DNA of 22,851 nucleotides from Chara braunii (Eukaryota; Streptophyta; Charophyceae; Charales; Characeae): contig BFEA01000134.1 of assembly GCA_003427395.1 (NCBI GenBank), positions 748,712 to 771,562 on the forward strand, given 5' to 3'. Below, one piece after another: positions 8,741 to 18,595 of this stretch. Position 1 is the first letter of the stretch, and each line of letters opens with the position of its first letter. A program made the translations under genes and the position numbers. The notes under the pieces were generated by a model. That model was not told the DNA's origin. It was given only the letters and a program-made list of their open reading frames with translations, and made no database searches.

Positions 8741-9901
8741 CTAAGGGGGAGACCGTCTGAAAGGGCGCGATAGAGATACATGAAACACATCATGTAGGTT
8801 AGCGCGATACATGGAATTGGGGAACTTCAATTTGAAGCTCACCGGACAGTCATGATTAGGTTCGACGGGTGAAAGAATAGTGCATGGACCGATGTATCGA
8901 CGTTTGAATTTCTGAAGCGTGTCGATCTCGGGCTGGAAGTGACGTGCGTCGACAAGGACTTCGTCGCCAACTTTGAAGGGGTGATCGATGCGGGAACGGT
9001 TGGAGCTAGTAACCATGCGAGTCTGGGAGTCAGCAAATTGAATGTTCTTGCGAGCGTTGCTGAGAATCCCATCCATCTCCTTAACCCAGTCATCAAGGGC
9101 GGGGCATTTAGTGTCAGGATGGATCCGAGATGAACGAAGGAGATCATATGGGATACGAGGGTGATATCCCAAGTCACAGTAGTAAGGAGACATGCCGGTG
9201 GCTGGTGAAATAGCATGGTTATAAGCAATCTCTGCATGGACGAGATGGAGGTCCCAATCAGAGTCATTCTCAACAAACTTCTTGAGAATATTCCCAAAAG
9301 TTTTGTTGGTGACCTCGGTCTGTTCGTCTGACTGGGGATGGTAAGAAGAGAAGAAGCGAAGCTCAGAGCCGTAGATCTCGTGAAGTCCACGCCAGAAGTG
9401 GGAAGTGAAGCGGGGGTCACGGTCATAAACAATACTAGTAGGAAGACCGTGATAAATGGCGATGCGGTTGAAATAGAGTGAGGCGATGTCTTTAGCTGAG
9501 CTAGCATATTTGCAAGGGAGGAAGTGAGCATGCTTAGTCAGCCGACAGACAACAACAAAGATGGCGTCATGGCCTCGTGGGGTTGGGGGACGAAGGGGAT
9601 CTATGAAGTCCATGGAGACAGACGTCCAACGCTGAGTAGTAATGGGTAAGGGCTGAAGAAGACCATAGGGGGGATGATTGGTAATATTGGCCTCTTGGAA
9701 GATCTTGCACTTGCGGGCATACTCCTTAACGAAGGTGCGGTGGTGCCTCCAACAGTAATGGCGGTAGAGGCAGTCAAGAGTCTTGTAGACACCGAAATGA
9801 CCGGCGACACGGTGATCATGACTCTCAGCGAGTGCCCGAACACGGAGCCGACCGGTAGAAGGCACACATAAATGAGGAGTACGAGGATGATTGAGTCCAA
9901 T
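8741..9901 (-). pseudogene. Ty3/gypsy integrase
   Basis: The largest intact pol frame (374 codons from 9865). It starts with the zinc-binding region HDHRVAGHFGVYKTL…RKCKIFQ. The second Cys of the usual CxxC is Phe here, so the zinc site is damaged. The catalytic core follows with Asp in VSMDFIDPL, Asp in VYDRDPRFTSHFW and Glu in HPQSDEQTEVTN, so all three catalytic residues are present. The C-terminal part has the FKVGDEVLVDARHF and KFKRRYIGPCTIL motifs typical of the gypsy integrase barrel. Upstream the frame runs into TAG at 9902-9904 (after RLVY), and downstream it ends at TAG 8741-8743 before the chromodomain. Confidence 0.93.
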
Positions 9902-10790
9902 CTAGTACACAAGTCTAGAGGTGTCGAGCTGGAAGTTAGGGACGGTCTTGCTAGCCTGTAAGTCAGCGTAGATGGACTGAAACTCAGAACATTGGGGGTA
10001 AGCACGACGGTACTCATCTAGGAAAGCGGGATGGATAATGGGAGTGGAGACAGAAAGAGCAAAGAGTTGCAGATCATCGCACTTGAGGTCAGGGCGACGG
10101 GATAGGGCATCTGCGACACGGTTGCTCTCACCAGAGATGTTCCTGATCGTGAAGTCGAACTCGGAAAGATCACGCCACCAACGAGGCTGACGAGAAGTGA
10201 GTTTAGGCTTCGTCTGAAAGGCGGCGAGGACAGAGTTGTCCGTGAGCATGGTGAAGGTATGACCATGTAGATGATTACGTCACTTCTTAACAGCGTAAAC
10301 CAGCGCGAGAACCTCACGCTCGTCCGCAGTAAAGTTACGCTCCGCGGGAAGTAGCTGTCGAGAGAGATAAGCAACCGGACACTCTCCAATCGCGAGACTC
10401 AACTGTACCATCATCGGCAACGTCAGGAATATATGGCGGGGGGGCTCCTGGAGGAGTAGGATCAATGGGTGTGAGGTGAGCCGCGATCGCTGGAGGTGGA
10501 GGAGGGAATCGGGGAATGCGCGGGAGTCGAGACTCCGTGGAATCGGGTGGAGTAGAAGGGGCTGAGTAAATATGAGATAGGACAACTCCAATCGCAAAGT
10601 CTGAAGCGTCTGTGGTGAAAATGAATGGACGAGAGTAGTCAGGGAGGTGTAAAACGGGGGCTGACGTGACAAGCCGCTTGAGGGAGCGAAAGGCATCCTC
10701 ATGAGCCGGGGTCCAATGAAAGGGTAGACATCCACGGGTGAGAGGTAAGCTGGGCCGTATACACCGCGTAGTTTTTAAGAAAATGACCAT
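9902..10790 (-). pseudogene. Ty3/gypsy RNase H, broken
   Basis: Three overlapping frames carry successive RNase H pieces: FIFTTDASDFAIGVVLSH (about 10590-10625), PVAYLSRQLLPAERNFTADE with LALVYAVKK (10280-10390), and MLTDNSVLAAF…QPRWWRDLSEFDF…SNRVADALSRRPD (about 10085-10249). The catalytic Asp of TTDAS, Glu of DERE and Asp of LTDNS are present. VKK is followed by TGA (10280-10282) where gypsy elements have Trp. A Pro-rich stretch between the first two pieces (10400-10570) is longer than usual and shifts frame. This is a decayed domain, not a working enzyme. Confidence 0.85.
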
Positions 10791-11267
10791 AGTAGTTGGT
10801 CAACCCCAGGAAACTACGTAGCGCAGAAAGAGAGGTAGGAGTCGGTCAGTCGACAATGGCCTGAATCTTTGAGTCGTCCATGTGGAGTCCATGCTCGGAG
10901 ACCTGATGCCCCAGGAAGTCCACTTTGGGTTGAGCGAAGCATCATTTGAAGAGCTTCGCATAGAACCCATGATCGCGTAATCGCTGGAGGACAGTGCGAA
11001 CGTGGAACAAATGTTCCTCTAAGGTACGACTGTAGACCAGGATGTCGTCAATATAGACTAGAACCGAGTCCTCAAGAAGGTCTTGGAACATCGTGTTCAT
11101 AGCCGTCTGGAAGGTGGCAGGAGCATTACGGAGACCGAAAGGCGTGACGGTAAACTCGTTGTGCCCAAAACGAGAACGGAAAGCGGTCTTAGGCTGGTCC
11201 TCCTCAGCTACGAGGATCTGGTGATATCCGCTACGAAGATCGATCTTCGTGAAAAAGTGGTGGCCGG
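10791..11267 (-). pseudogene. Ty3/gypsy reverse transcriptase, C-terminal half
   Basis: On the - strand the sequence gives FFTKIDLRSGYHQI, FRSRFGHNEFTVTPFGLRNA and the active-site box VYIDDILVYS (YIDD at 11044-11055), then the thumb region FLGHQVSEHGL and LRSFLGLTNYYGHFLKNYA. Two TGA codons interrupt it: 10942-10944 (LFK*CF) and 10846-10848 (IVD*PTP), the latter where Trp is conserved. The upstream edge at 11267 is the insertion point of the hAT-like element; the other RT half resumes at 11879. Confidence 0.93.
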
Positions 11268-11878
11268 CAGTGTCGGACCCGTGAACGTGACCGGTCGTTT
11301 ATTTGGTGTTTTTTTTGTGAACGGCCGTGCACAGTGAACGGGCCGACCACTAAAGAGTGGTGTTTTTTTTTTTTTTTTTTTTNNNNNNNNNNNNNNNNNN
11401 NNNNNNNNNNNNNNNNNNNNNNNNNNNNNNNNNNNNNNNNNNNNNNNNNNNNNNNNNNNNNNNNNNNNNNNNNNNNNNNNNNNNNNNNNNNNNNNNNNNN
11501 NNNNNNNNNNNNNNNNNNNNNNNNNNNNNNNNNNNNNNNNNNNNNNNNNNNNNNNNNNNNNNNNNNNNNNNNNNNNNNNNNNNNNNNNNNNNNNNNNNNN
11601 NNNNNNNNNNNNNNNNNNNNNNNNNNNNNNNNNNNNNNNNNNNNNNNNNNNNNNNNNNNNNNNNNNNNNNNNNNNNNNNNNNNNNNNNNNNNNNNNNNNN
11701 NNNNNNNNNNNNNNNNNNNNNNNNNNNNNNNNNNNNNNNNNNNNNNNNNNNNNNNNNNNNNNNNNNNNNNCTCCGTGAACTCCATGAACTCCATGAACTC
11801 CCGTGTTGTGAACTCCGTGAACTCTATGACTGGCTCCGTTCACAGACCCCGTGAACGGTGAACGGGGGTACGACACTA
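11268..11878. mobile_element. hAT-like non-autonomous element inserted in the retroelement RT
   Basis: The ends are CAGTGTCGGACCC (+ strand, left) and GGGTACGACACTA (right), inverted with one internal mismatch and a different terminal base. Flanks are GTGGCCGG (11260-11267) and ATGGCCGG (11879-11886), an 8-bp target duplication with one change. Joining the flanks restores the RT sequence DRLSGHHFFTKIDL, which proves insertion. Internal sequence: two GTGAACGG-type motifs, a poly(T) at 11363-11382, the N gap, and CTCCRTGAA 9-bp repeats after it. 8-bp TSDs with CAGTG/TAGTG ends fit the hAT superfamily. No transposase is visible. Confidence 0.85.
11383..11770. other. assembly gap (N)
   Basis: 388 undetermined bases lying entirely inside the hAT-like element, right after a poly(T) run. 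Open frames crossing it are meaningless. Confidence 1.
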
Positions 11879-12237
11879 ATGGCCGGAGAGGCGATCAAAC
11901 AGATCATCCGCGCGGGGCATAGATAACTGTTTCTAACCGTATACTCGTTGAGACCGCGGTAGTCGAGGCAGAGGCGGAGGGTGTCGTCCCTCTTGCGATC
12001 GAAGAGGACATGTGCACTCCATGGGGACGTACTCGGTTTAATGAAGCCCTGACGGCATTTAATTTCCTGGGCTTCAGGGACCGAGAGGCGATATGGGGCG
12101 CGATGTTGAATATGGTAGTTAGGTTCGAGTCGGATGTGGTGCTCGATATCGCGCATAGGAGGGATGTTACTATAGGAGACAGATGGAGGGAAAACATCTC
12201 GATACTCGCGAAGGAGGGCCGCAACGCTAGGCTGCAA
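11879..12237 (-). pseudogene. Ty3/gypsy reverse transcriptase, N-terminal half
   Basis: The - strand gives LREYRDVFPPSV, MRDIEHHIRLEPNYHI, PYRLSVPEAQEIK, GFIKPSTSPWSAHVLF and LRLCLDYRGLNEYTV. These are the fingers motifs of gypsy RT in the normal order. The frame runs into the inserted hAT-like element at 11878; the palm with YIDD is on the far side. Confidence 0.93.
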
Positions 12238-12601
12238 AGACGAGAGGAGGTTGTCAAACTCCTCGGCAGCAACAGCATCTGAATCAGGGGTGGAAGGAGT
12301 CGGTATGGGAATAGGTACCGATGACGCCTCCGTGGTAAGGGATGCAACAAGGTGAAGGAGGATGAGGAGGCTGAAGGATCAGGGGGCTCGAGAGGCTCGG
12401 GGGGTGGTGGGTCGAGCTCGACCAGCTCAGGGTCCTGATGCATGGAATTGCAGACAAGGAGATCCGTGATGTCGACAATGTAGAGTTCGGCATCAGGCTG
12501 GCGAAGAATGTGGTGAAACTCAGTAGGTGTCAAGATGGCGACGTTGACAGGAGAGGGGGTGTAGCGTCCGATTTGCCCAACAACGGAATGCGATATTGCT
12601 T
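12238..12601 (-). pseudogene. protease-RT linker region, frameshifted
   Basis: The frame at 11904-12533 starts with TPTEFHHILRQPDAELYIVDI followed by a Pro/Glu-rich run (ELDPPPPEPLEPPDPS), a usual spacer between gypsy protease and RT. It loses the RT phase near 12350. No catalytic motif. Confidence 0.6.
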
Positions 12602-13249
12602 CTAATCCTTAGCGTCGAGGACGAGATCGTTGTGGATCCAATCGGGGCCAGAATGGGCGATCTGATGTGAGTAGGAGGTGCCGAGAACAAGGTCGTATAG
12701 GGTTTCCATGACGTCGAAAGTCCACTGGTCATGGAACCGAGGGGCCTTGCGAAGGCTATGTGGCATCCGCAAGGGAAAGGAGAATAGGAGATTAGGCACC
12801 ACACAATCTACAAAGGATTTGGCCTGATTGTCGCCAAGCGTGACAGTGATAGTGGAAGGGTAGGGGGATGTATAGAGAGATGCCTCCTTAACTACGGGAG
12901 GATGAATGAAATCGCCAGTAGAGCCAGAGTCCCATAGTGCGCGGTACACTCTAGTAGAGGACCCGAGGCGCACTGGAATAATCGGTAAGGTGCGATCGGG
13001 ATCGTGTAGGCGCTGAGACATTGCAGACAGGGTATGCTCTCTGAGGCGGAGACGTTCCTGGTGGACCTTAACGCACTCGAGGTCCAGGAAGTCAATGATA
13101 TCCTCGGCTGCAACAAGGGAAGCACTGCAGCGGGCCGTGCGTAGACCACGCCTAGTAGGAGGACGGGGAGGAGGAGGATCGCAAGAGACGCTAGGTGTAG
13201 AAGGGGAGGGTGCACCGGTGTCACTAGGATCGACCAACGATAAGCTCAA
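12602..13249 (-). pseudogene. Ty3/gypsy aspartic protease region
   Basis: 215 codons. The N-terminal half is Pro/Ser-rich and then helical and charged. The protease core is RALWDSGSTGDFIH, with the catalytic DSG at about 12923-12931, followed by TITVTLGDNQ and, near the end, YDLVLGTSYSHQ…DWIHNDLVL, the flap and C-terminal strands of a retropepsin. TAA at 12602 ends the frame just before the linker. The element lies on the - strand with gag remnant upstream. Confidence 0.88.
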
Positions 13250-13347
13250 GCCCGAGTCCTCAGAAAGAGTAGCAAGCGGCGCGAAGGTAGACTCGCGAGC
13301 GGGTATGCTTGCAACTGTAGGAGGATCAGGGGGATGGGAGATCGCCG

Positions 13348-13490
13348 CTAGGTGGTTGCAGCGCTGGAGGTCGAAACGGGGGGGTCGGGCTGAGGGCGGC
13401 CCGGGGACTGCTGAGTAAAGTGATGCTGGAGGGCATCAGCGTAGGGGCAGGTGGACGGAGTGTGACCAGGCAGGCGGCAACGGGTATCCA
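13348..13490 (-). pseudogene. gag zinc-knuckle remnant
   Basis: TRCRLPGHTPSTCPYADALQ gives C-x4-H-x4-C, three of the four ligands of a CCHC knuckle. The first Cys, expected three residues before, is absent. The ORF continues upstream only into unrelated hairpin repeat sequence (13510-13659), so the retroelement breaks at or next to the knuckle. Confidence 0.7.
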
Positions 13491-13539
13491 GATTCTCAGT
13501 TGTAACGTCTATATACCCGTATGCCATTTCCTCTCCGTG

Positions 13540-13745
13540 AAACGCGGATTCCTTGTGCCCAAGGGACCTCACGAGGTCCCTTACGGGTCCCTTGGGCACA
13601 AGGAAGAAATGGATGGGGCCACAAGGATGCCACAAGGAATTTTCCTTGTGGCATTTCACGTTTCTTTTTCAATTTCATCCCCAAGGACAGGTGGAACGAG
13701 CGCATCCTTGTAGATTTCACGTTCCCAAGGAGTGTCTAACGACGC
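13540..13745 (+). repeat. left copy of a hairpin-rich direct repeat flanking the Harbinger-type gene
   Basis: Contains an 18-bp perfect inverted repeat (13551-13568 with 13586-13603), a 13-bp perfect inverted repeat with a 2-nt loop (13627-13639 with 13642-13654), and the palindrome GGGACCTCACGAGGTCCC at 13563-13580. The same sequence, diverged but collinear, recurs in direct orientation at 15040-15232. Both copies end with GTGTCTAACGA. Confidence 0.8.
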
Positions 13746-13784
13746 CCTTAGTGTTCCATTTTTAGTGCGGCTGTTGATCCGGCC

Positions 13785-14823
13785 TTGCAAGGACGCGTGG
13801 CAATGGAGTTCGGCGGAGACGACGACCTTGCGAAGTTGACGACTGTCAAGAAGACGGTCGTTGTGGCGGCCATGACGACCTTGCTCTTCCGTTGTCAGCA
13901 GAAGAGGTCGTTGGGCAGATTGAGAGCGAAGATCTGTGCGCGGAGGAGGACGACTCAGGTCGCCCATGTCGATGGGATGGATACAGCAGTCATTAATCCG
14001 GGAGATCGTTGAAGCTTTGTCGCCTCATCTGCAGAGGCGTGTGACGTTCTATAGGGAGTCGTTGCATCCTCATCAGATCGTCGCTTATGCGTTATACATG
14101 TGGGCATCGGGGGAGACATACGAAAGCAACACATGTAACTTCGGGATAGGGAGGGCTTCTGGGCTGGTGGCGGTACGAGACGTGACGGTGGCGCTGTTAG
14201 CGGTGTATCGAGAAAAGATTTCATGGTCGAGGGGGGTGCGGAAGTTGGTCATCCTACAAGCATTCACCGACAAAGGATTCCCGAATTGCCATGGCTGCAT
14301 CGACTGTACTCACGTCTACATTGACAAGCTAGCAAATGCCCTCAGCGAGGACTACTACGATCGTAAACGGCGTTTCTCGGTTGTCGTGCAGGTAGTCGTT
14401 GATCTCAATCTTCGTGTGCTGGACGTTCACATGGGCTGCCCGGGAAGCTGCCACGACGTCCGGATCATCCAACTGTCAAGTTTGTGGGCGCGTGCAGAGT
14501 CTGGCAGTCTTTTCTCAGGGCCGCTAGTGATGCTCCCCTTCCAAGTGCATACGAATGGGTACTTGCTAAGCGACAATGACTATCCTCCGTTAGAATGGAT
14601 AGTTGTACCGTATGGAGGAATTGGTCAGCACCCTATCGAGGAGCGGTTCGACAACAAACAGAAGGTGGCATGGGGGGTTGTGGAAAGGGATTTCGGAAGG
14701 CTGAAGGGAATGTGGCGGCTGTTCCTCCAGACACACTGTGCCGTTATCCGTCGACGACATGGGTTGGGATGCGGACGGTGTGTGGCAAAATATTCAATTT
14801 CGCCGACCGTTAGACCCCGCTGA
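13785..14823 (+). CDS. PIF/Harbinger-type (HARBI1-like) transposase
   Basis: The clear frame is 13936-14823 (295 codons). The N-terminal part has the helix-turn-helix type segment IVAYALYMWASGETYES and FGIGRAS. Catalytic residues of the PIF/Harbinger DDE nuclease are all present: Asp123 in GCIDCTHVYI, Asp213 in LLSDNDYPPLEW…PYG, and Glu250 in VVERDFGRLKGMWRLF. The family motif GCPGSCHDVRI (Asp174) also fits. Upstream, a frame from 13785 or 13803 may be a first exon or an N-terminus displaced by a frameshift. The frame ends at TGA 14821-14823, but the same phase stays open to TGA at about 15007, so this stop may be premature. Harbinger elements normally pair this nuclease with a Myb-like protein, which I do not see in the window. 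No Harbinger-type 3-bp TSD or TIR was recognised. Confidence 0.85.
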
Positions 14824-15039
14824 CGTTGGCGAGAAACGCCATCTGTCGGGCGACATCAACCGCAATTACTACATGGGCCCTTCGTACCTCGTCCACCAAC
14901 GGTGGCTGTTGGCGAGTCGTTGGGCGTAGGCCAGCCGGCGTCGCCCGAAGATGTTCATGCACCTGTTGTCGGAACAACAATGGACCGGACGGAAAAAGGA
15001 ACTTGGTGACGATGCATGCCTTCGCCGCTCCAATTATCA

Positions 15040-15232
15040 CGGATCCTCGGACTCCGAGGGACCTCGTGAGGTCCCTCGCACAAGGGCAACAAATGGCTGG
15101 GCTACAAGGATAAGGAATCCTCGAGGAATTGTTTTCACATTTTTTCCCAATTTTCTTCCCTGAGGATAGGTGAAACGATCACGTCCTCGTAGATTTTACG
15201 TCCCCGAGGAGTGTGTCCGAGTGTCTAACGAG
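15040..15232 (+). repeat. right copy of the hairpin-rich direct repeat
   Basis: Collinear with 13540-13745 (shared blocks include TAGATTTYACGT, GGAGTGT and GTGTCTAACGA). It keeps the palindrome GGGACCTCGTGAGGTCCC (15058-15075), where the two central bases changed from AC to GT while all 16 flanking bases are unchanged. CCTCGG-ACT-CCGAGG precedes it. The larger 18-bp and 13-bp stems of the left copy are lost. Confidence 0.8.
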
Positions 15233-15238
15233 CCTCTA

Positions 15239-15462
15239 TATTTTGACCCATAGTGCAATTATAACTCTTTTTTGTGACTCTACTGAAGTTGCGACCGACA
15301 TACGGCACGCCCTGACTGACGGGCGTGCCGCCCCGCCCTTAAAAAAAATGCTTTCATTCTCCATACTGTCCTGGGGAACGTCAGAGCTGCAATGATCTGG
15401 CCAAAGTGCGGTCCATTGCAAACTGTATTTTGGCCCATAGTGCAATTATAACTCTTTTTTGT
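15239..15462 (+). repeat. 187-bp-spaced direct repeat with an internal 10-bp hairpin
   Basis: A 37-base block (starting TATTTTGRCCCATAGTGC) occurs at 15239-15275 and 15426-15462 with one difference. Between them CGGCACGCCC (15303-15312) pairs perfectly with GGGCGTGCCG (15321-15330). The stretch from AACTCTTTTTTG through GAACGTCAGAGCTGCAATG (15265-15415) recurs, diverged, at about 20221-20360. Confidence 0.8.
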
Positions 15463-15581
15463 CTCTCTGAGACCCGATTGCGTGCAAGCATGGATCACAG
15501 ATGGCAAGGGATCAAAATCAGAAGGAACCATGAATTTCTGTTTTTTCGCCATGTCCAAGCTAAAAACAGGAAGGACCATCA

Positions 15582-17402
15582 TTGAAGCATTCTATGATCC
15601 GGTACAACCTCAGGGCCCGGTGGCTACGTCAACCTCTTATTGCATTTAGATGGCAAGAGGTTTCTATCAATACCTTTCCAAGTCACAAACAAAGAACAGA
15701 TCGCATGAACAAAGAAAGACAAAAATGGAGGACTTTTTGGTTCCTCTACAAAAATCTCTTTCCGACCAGCAAAAAACAACCCTTGTCCCTTGAGATGCCC
15801 TTGACCAAGGAAGAAGTATGGTCGGCTCTGATGCTGATGAAGGAAGAGAAAACCCCCGGGATAGATGGGTTGCCCAAAGAGTTATGGGAGACCATGTGGA
15901 GTATAATATCACAGGATCTTATGGACTACTACCACACGGTGTGGACGACGGGTCAGATGGGGAAATTGGTGGGGCAAAGGGTTCTGACATTACTGTATAA
16001 GAAAGGGGATAAAATGAATATAAGGAATTATAGGCCAATCACCATGTTGACGGTAGTCTACAAGATGGTGGAAAAAGCCTTGGCCAACCGCCTGACTAGC
16101 GTAATGGAGGATATCATTCACCCAATACAGTCAGGCTTTATCAGAGGTCGAAAGATTCAGGACAACATTCTACTGGTCAACGAGGTCATTAAACTATCAC
16201 GTCAATCCAAGCATAATGCTGTCGTGATCTTCGTAGATTTTGAGAAAGCATATGATCACGTGGACTGCTTCTTCCTCGACAAGTGTATGGAGAGAATGAA
16301 TTTTGGGCCAACCTTCAGAAGATGGATTAAGATTTTGCATCAAAACGCTACAACTACAATCCGGGTGAATGGCAGATTGGCCCCGACCATCCACCCCGAA
16401 CGGTCGGTACGACAAGGGGATCCCATCGCCCCCTTTCTCTTTGTTATTGTTATGGAAGCTCTAGCAGCAAACCTGAGAACCCATAAGAATCTTCGAAAAA
16501 TACAGATCTCCTCCATTCCTGAGGAGGCCATCCGGGTGTGTTCCCTCTTTGCGGACGACCTAACCATAATGGTCGATGCCTCCCAAGAAAACATGATGGA
16601 GATTCAAGCACTACTAGAGCGTTTCTGCACTCTGTCTGATATGTTTATTAATTGGGGTAATAAGACACAAGATTGGTGGCTACATTACCAAGGGGGGAGA
16701 CCGCCAGAAACTCCCAGTATCAGATGGATGCCTAAAGAAGCGCCAATTAGAATACTGGGGATCCAAATGACGGCAGAAGGGCAACCTCCCTCAAATGACG
16801 AGTGGCTCACTAGACCGGTCCTCGAAAAATTGACGCAGTGGAAGGACCAACAAACATAATTGCTAATGGGCCGCTCCTTAGTGATCAACAATGTAATCTT
16901 GGCGTCCCTCTGGTACAAGTCGGCACTCTGGTTCCTTAGTAAACCTGCAGCGGTCTCCCTTCAGAGGACGGTGACGGCCTTCTTGTGGAGAGGAAACCAC
17001 GAGTGTCCTAGAGTCATTAGCAGAGTGGCATGGATGTCAGTCATACAACCGAAATTTAAAGGGGGTATAGGGATCTTTGATCCTAATACCCAGGTGATGG
17101 CCCTTGCCCTCCAATGAGTGAAAGGTCTGTTGTTTGTCACACAAGTTACATGGCAACCATTAGCACTGCAACAGATTGCCAGACTGACACCCCATACCCT
17201 CCCCGAGATTGATCCAGAAACATGGCTGGAAGATAGGTATTGGACTATACCCAGACCTAGGGGGGCCAGAAAGGACGAAGAATCGGACAGACAGACAACC
17301 AGACAGGACCTGAAAAAATACCTTCTTTGGGCCACCATAATGAAGACTTGGCGGAAACTGCCACTACCGGATAAAATCCACCTAAATGCTGGGAAGAAGT
17401 AA
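15582..17402 (+). pseudogene. LINE ORF2 reverse transcriptase
   Basis: 425 codons to the first stop. RT motifs in order: TPGIDGLPKELW, NYRPITMLTVVYKMVEKALANR, QSGFIRGRKIQDNILLVNE, IFVDFEKAYDHVD (Asp219), VRQGDPIAPFLFVIVME, and the active-site box LFADDLTIMVDAS (Asp325, Asp326). All catalytic aspartates are present. TAA at 16857-16859 is followed in the same phase by GRSLVINNVILASLWY, the usual post-RT LINE segment. TGA at 17115-17117 lies where Trp is common, and the phase then continues to TAA at 17400 after the real reading frame has shifted. Confidence 0.93.
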
Positions 17403-18595
17403 CCCGGCAGCCCCTGTTTGGAAACAGATGGATAACAGATAGGAACAACAGGATCCTCCAGAGCAGCAAAAATCCCTGGCGAGGTTGGGTCAGGAATGGG
17501 ATTATGAGAGTTAAGGATATCTGGGACCAAGACTCTATGGACTGGCTGTCGGAGACCCAAATGAGGGGGAAGCTGAGATACTGCCATAAGGTGGGAGAGA
17601 CATTAGAAATAGTTATTTTCGCCATCCCTCTAGACTTGGTCAGAATTCTGCATAGGGGCCCAATGGTAGAGGAAGGGGACTGGGTGGGATTTAGGGGGAC
17701 AACGGGGGTGATTGGGAACATTGTATATATTCCACCCAAAAGGGCAGGTGAGGAACAGGAAGTGGTGGCCAACCAGTTTAAGATAAGGAATGATAACGTT
17801 TTGAAACGGATACAGCCAGAAGAAACGGGTTGGTTCCCGAGGTCGAAAATATTTCGTGTCCATATACTCCAAGAGAAAGACCAATGGAAGGTATACAAAC
17901 CGAACAGACCAATACACGAACTCCCCCTGGATCCAGACGAGTGGGTATGGACCCTTCATTATGGCAGAGGAAGATCCGGGGAAGGGTGTCTGCACACCCT
18001 CTCGGTTAAGACCACGTACCGGATGTTGCGACCGGAAACCAACCTGCGGGACGTGGTGGAGTCGCGTTGAATGAAGCACCTTAACATAGGAAAAGAAGTG
18101 CCGCGGCCTGTAAAGTGGTTTAAGGCAAGTAAGGCTATGCCAGCAAAACTTGCCTCATTACAATGGCAGGTGGAACACAGACGCCTTCCGACGAACGATT
18201 GGCTAATAGATAGAACACACCTGGAACAGAAAGGGCTAGCGCTTCCCTGGTGTAGGCTATGCACAGAATCCTTCCCGTCCAGGAAATGGCCCGAGACCAT
18301 AGAACACATGTTTCTGCAATGCCCGACAGCGAAATGGCTGTGGAGGTGGTGGGACCGCATCTGGAGACAGATAGGAGCCTCACAACCCTGGCCATGGGAC
18401 TGGAGGGATCTCCGCTGTGAAGCATGGGCCCCGGCACAAGCAACAACTTTTGAGCTGAACATGTTCAAGGTGGGGCGCCGGGCCATCATCTGGGGTATCT
18501 GGTGGCATCGATGCCCCGTGGAAATGGAAGGGGTGCGTCAGGATGGCACTGATTTTATTAACTCGATAAAGGAACAGATTCAGGAAGATATTATC
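17387..18595 (+). pseudogene. LINE ORF2 C-terminal region with RT-associated zinc-binding domain
   Basis: The frame resumes one step over at 17387 with WEEVTRQPLFGNRWITDR and runs past TGA (18068-18070) into KLASLQWQVEHRRLPTNDWL, then CRLC…ETIEHMFLQCPTAKWLWRWW. That C-x2-C…H-x4-C pattern and its surroundings match the zf-RVT domain found at the C-terminus of plant LINEs. The phase runs directly into the poly(T) of the inserted retroposon at 18596. Confidence 0.88.

Larger units (their letters stand above)
8298..13490 (-). mobile_element. degenerate Ty3/gypsy chromovirus, 5'-truncated
   Basis: Domains in order on the - strand: gag zinc-knuckle remnant (about 13441-13490), aspartic protease, reverse transcriptase, RNase H, integrase, chromodomain. 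The order RT-RNaseH-IN marks Ty3/gypsy, and the chromodomain after integrase marks a chromovirus. The element stops at the zinc knuckle: beyond about 13490 the sequence belongs to another repeat, so most of gag and the 5' LTR are missing. Numerous in-frame stops, frameshifts and a 611-bp insertion in RT show that it cannot be autonomous. Confidence 0.93.

Noticed and set aside
11208-11876. Open frames spanning the N gap
   Set aside because: They exist only because N positions hide stops.
13540-15232. Direct repeats as LTRs of a retroelement
   Set aside because: The enclosed gene is a PIF/Harbinger DDE transposase, not gag-pol, and no primer-binding site or TG…CA borders were recognised.
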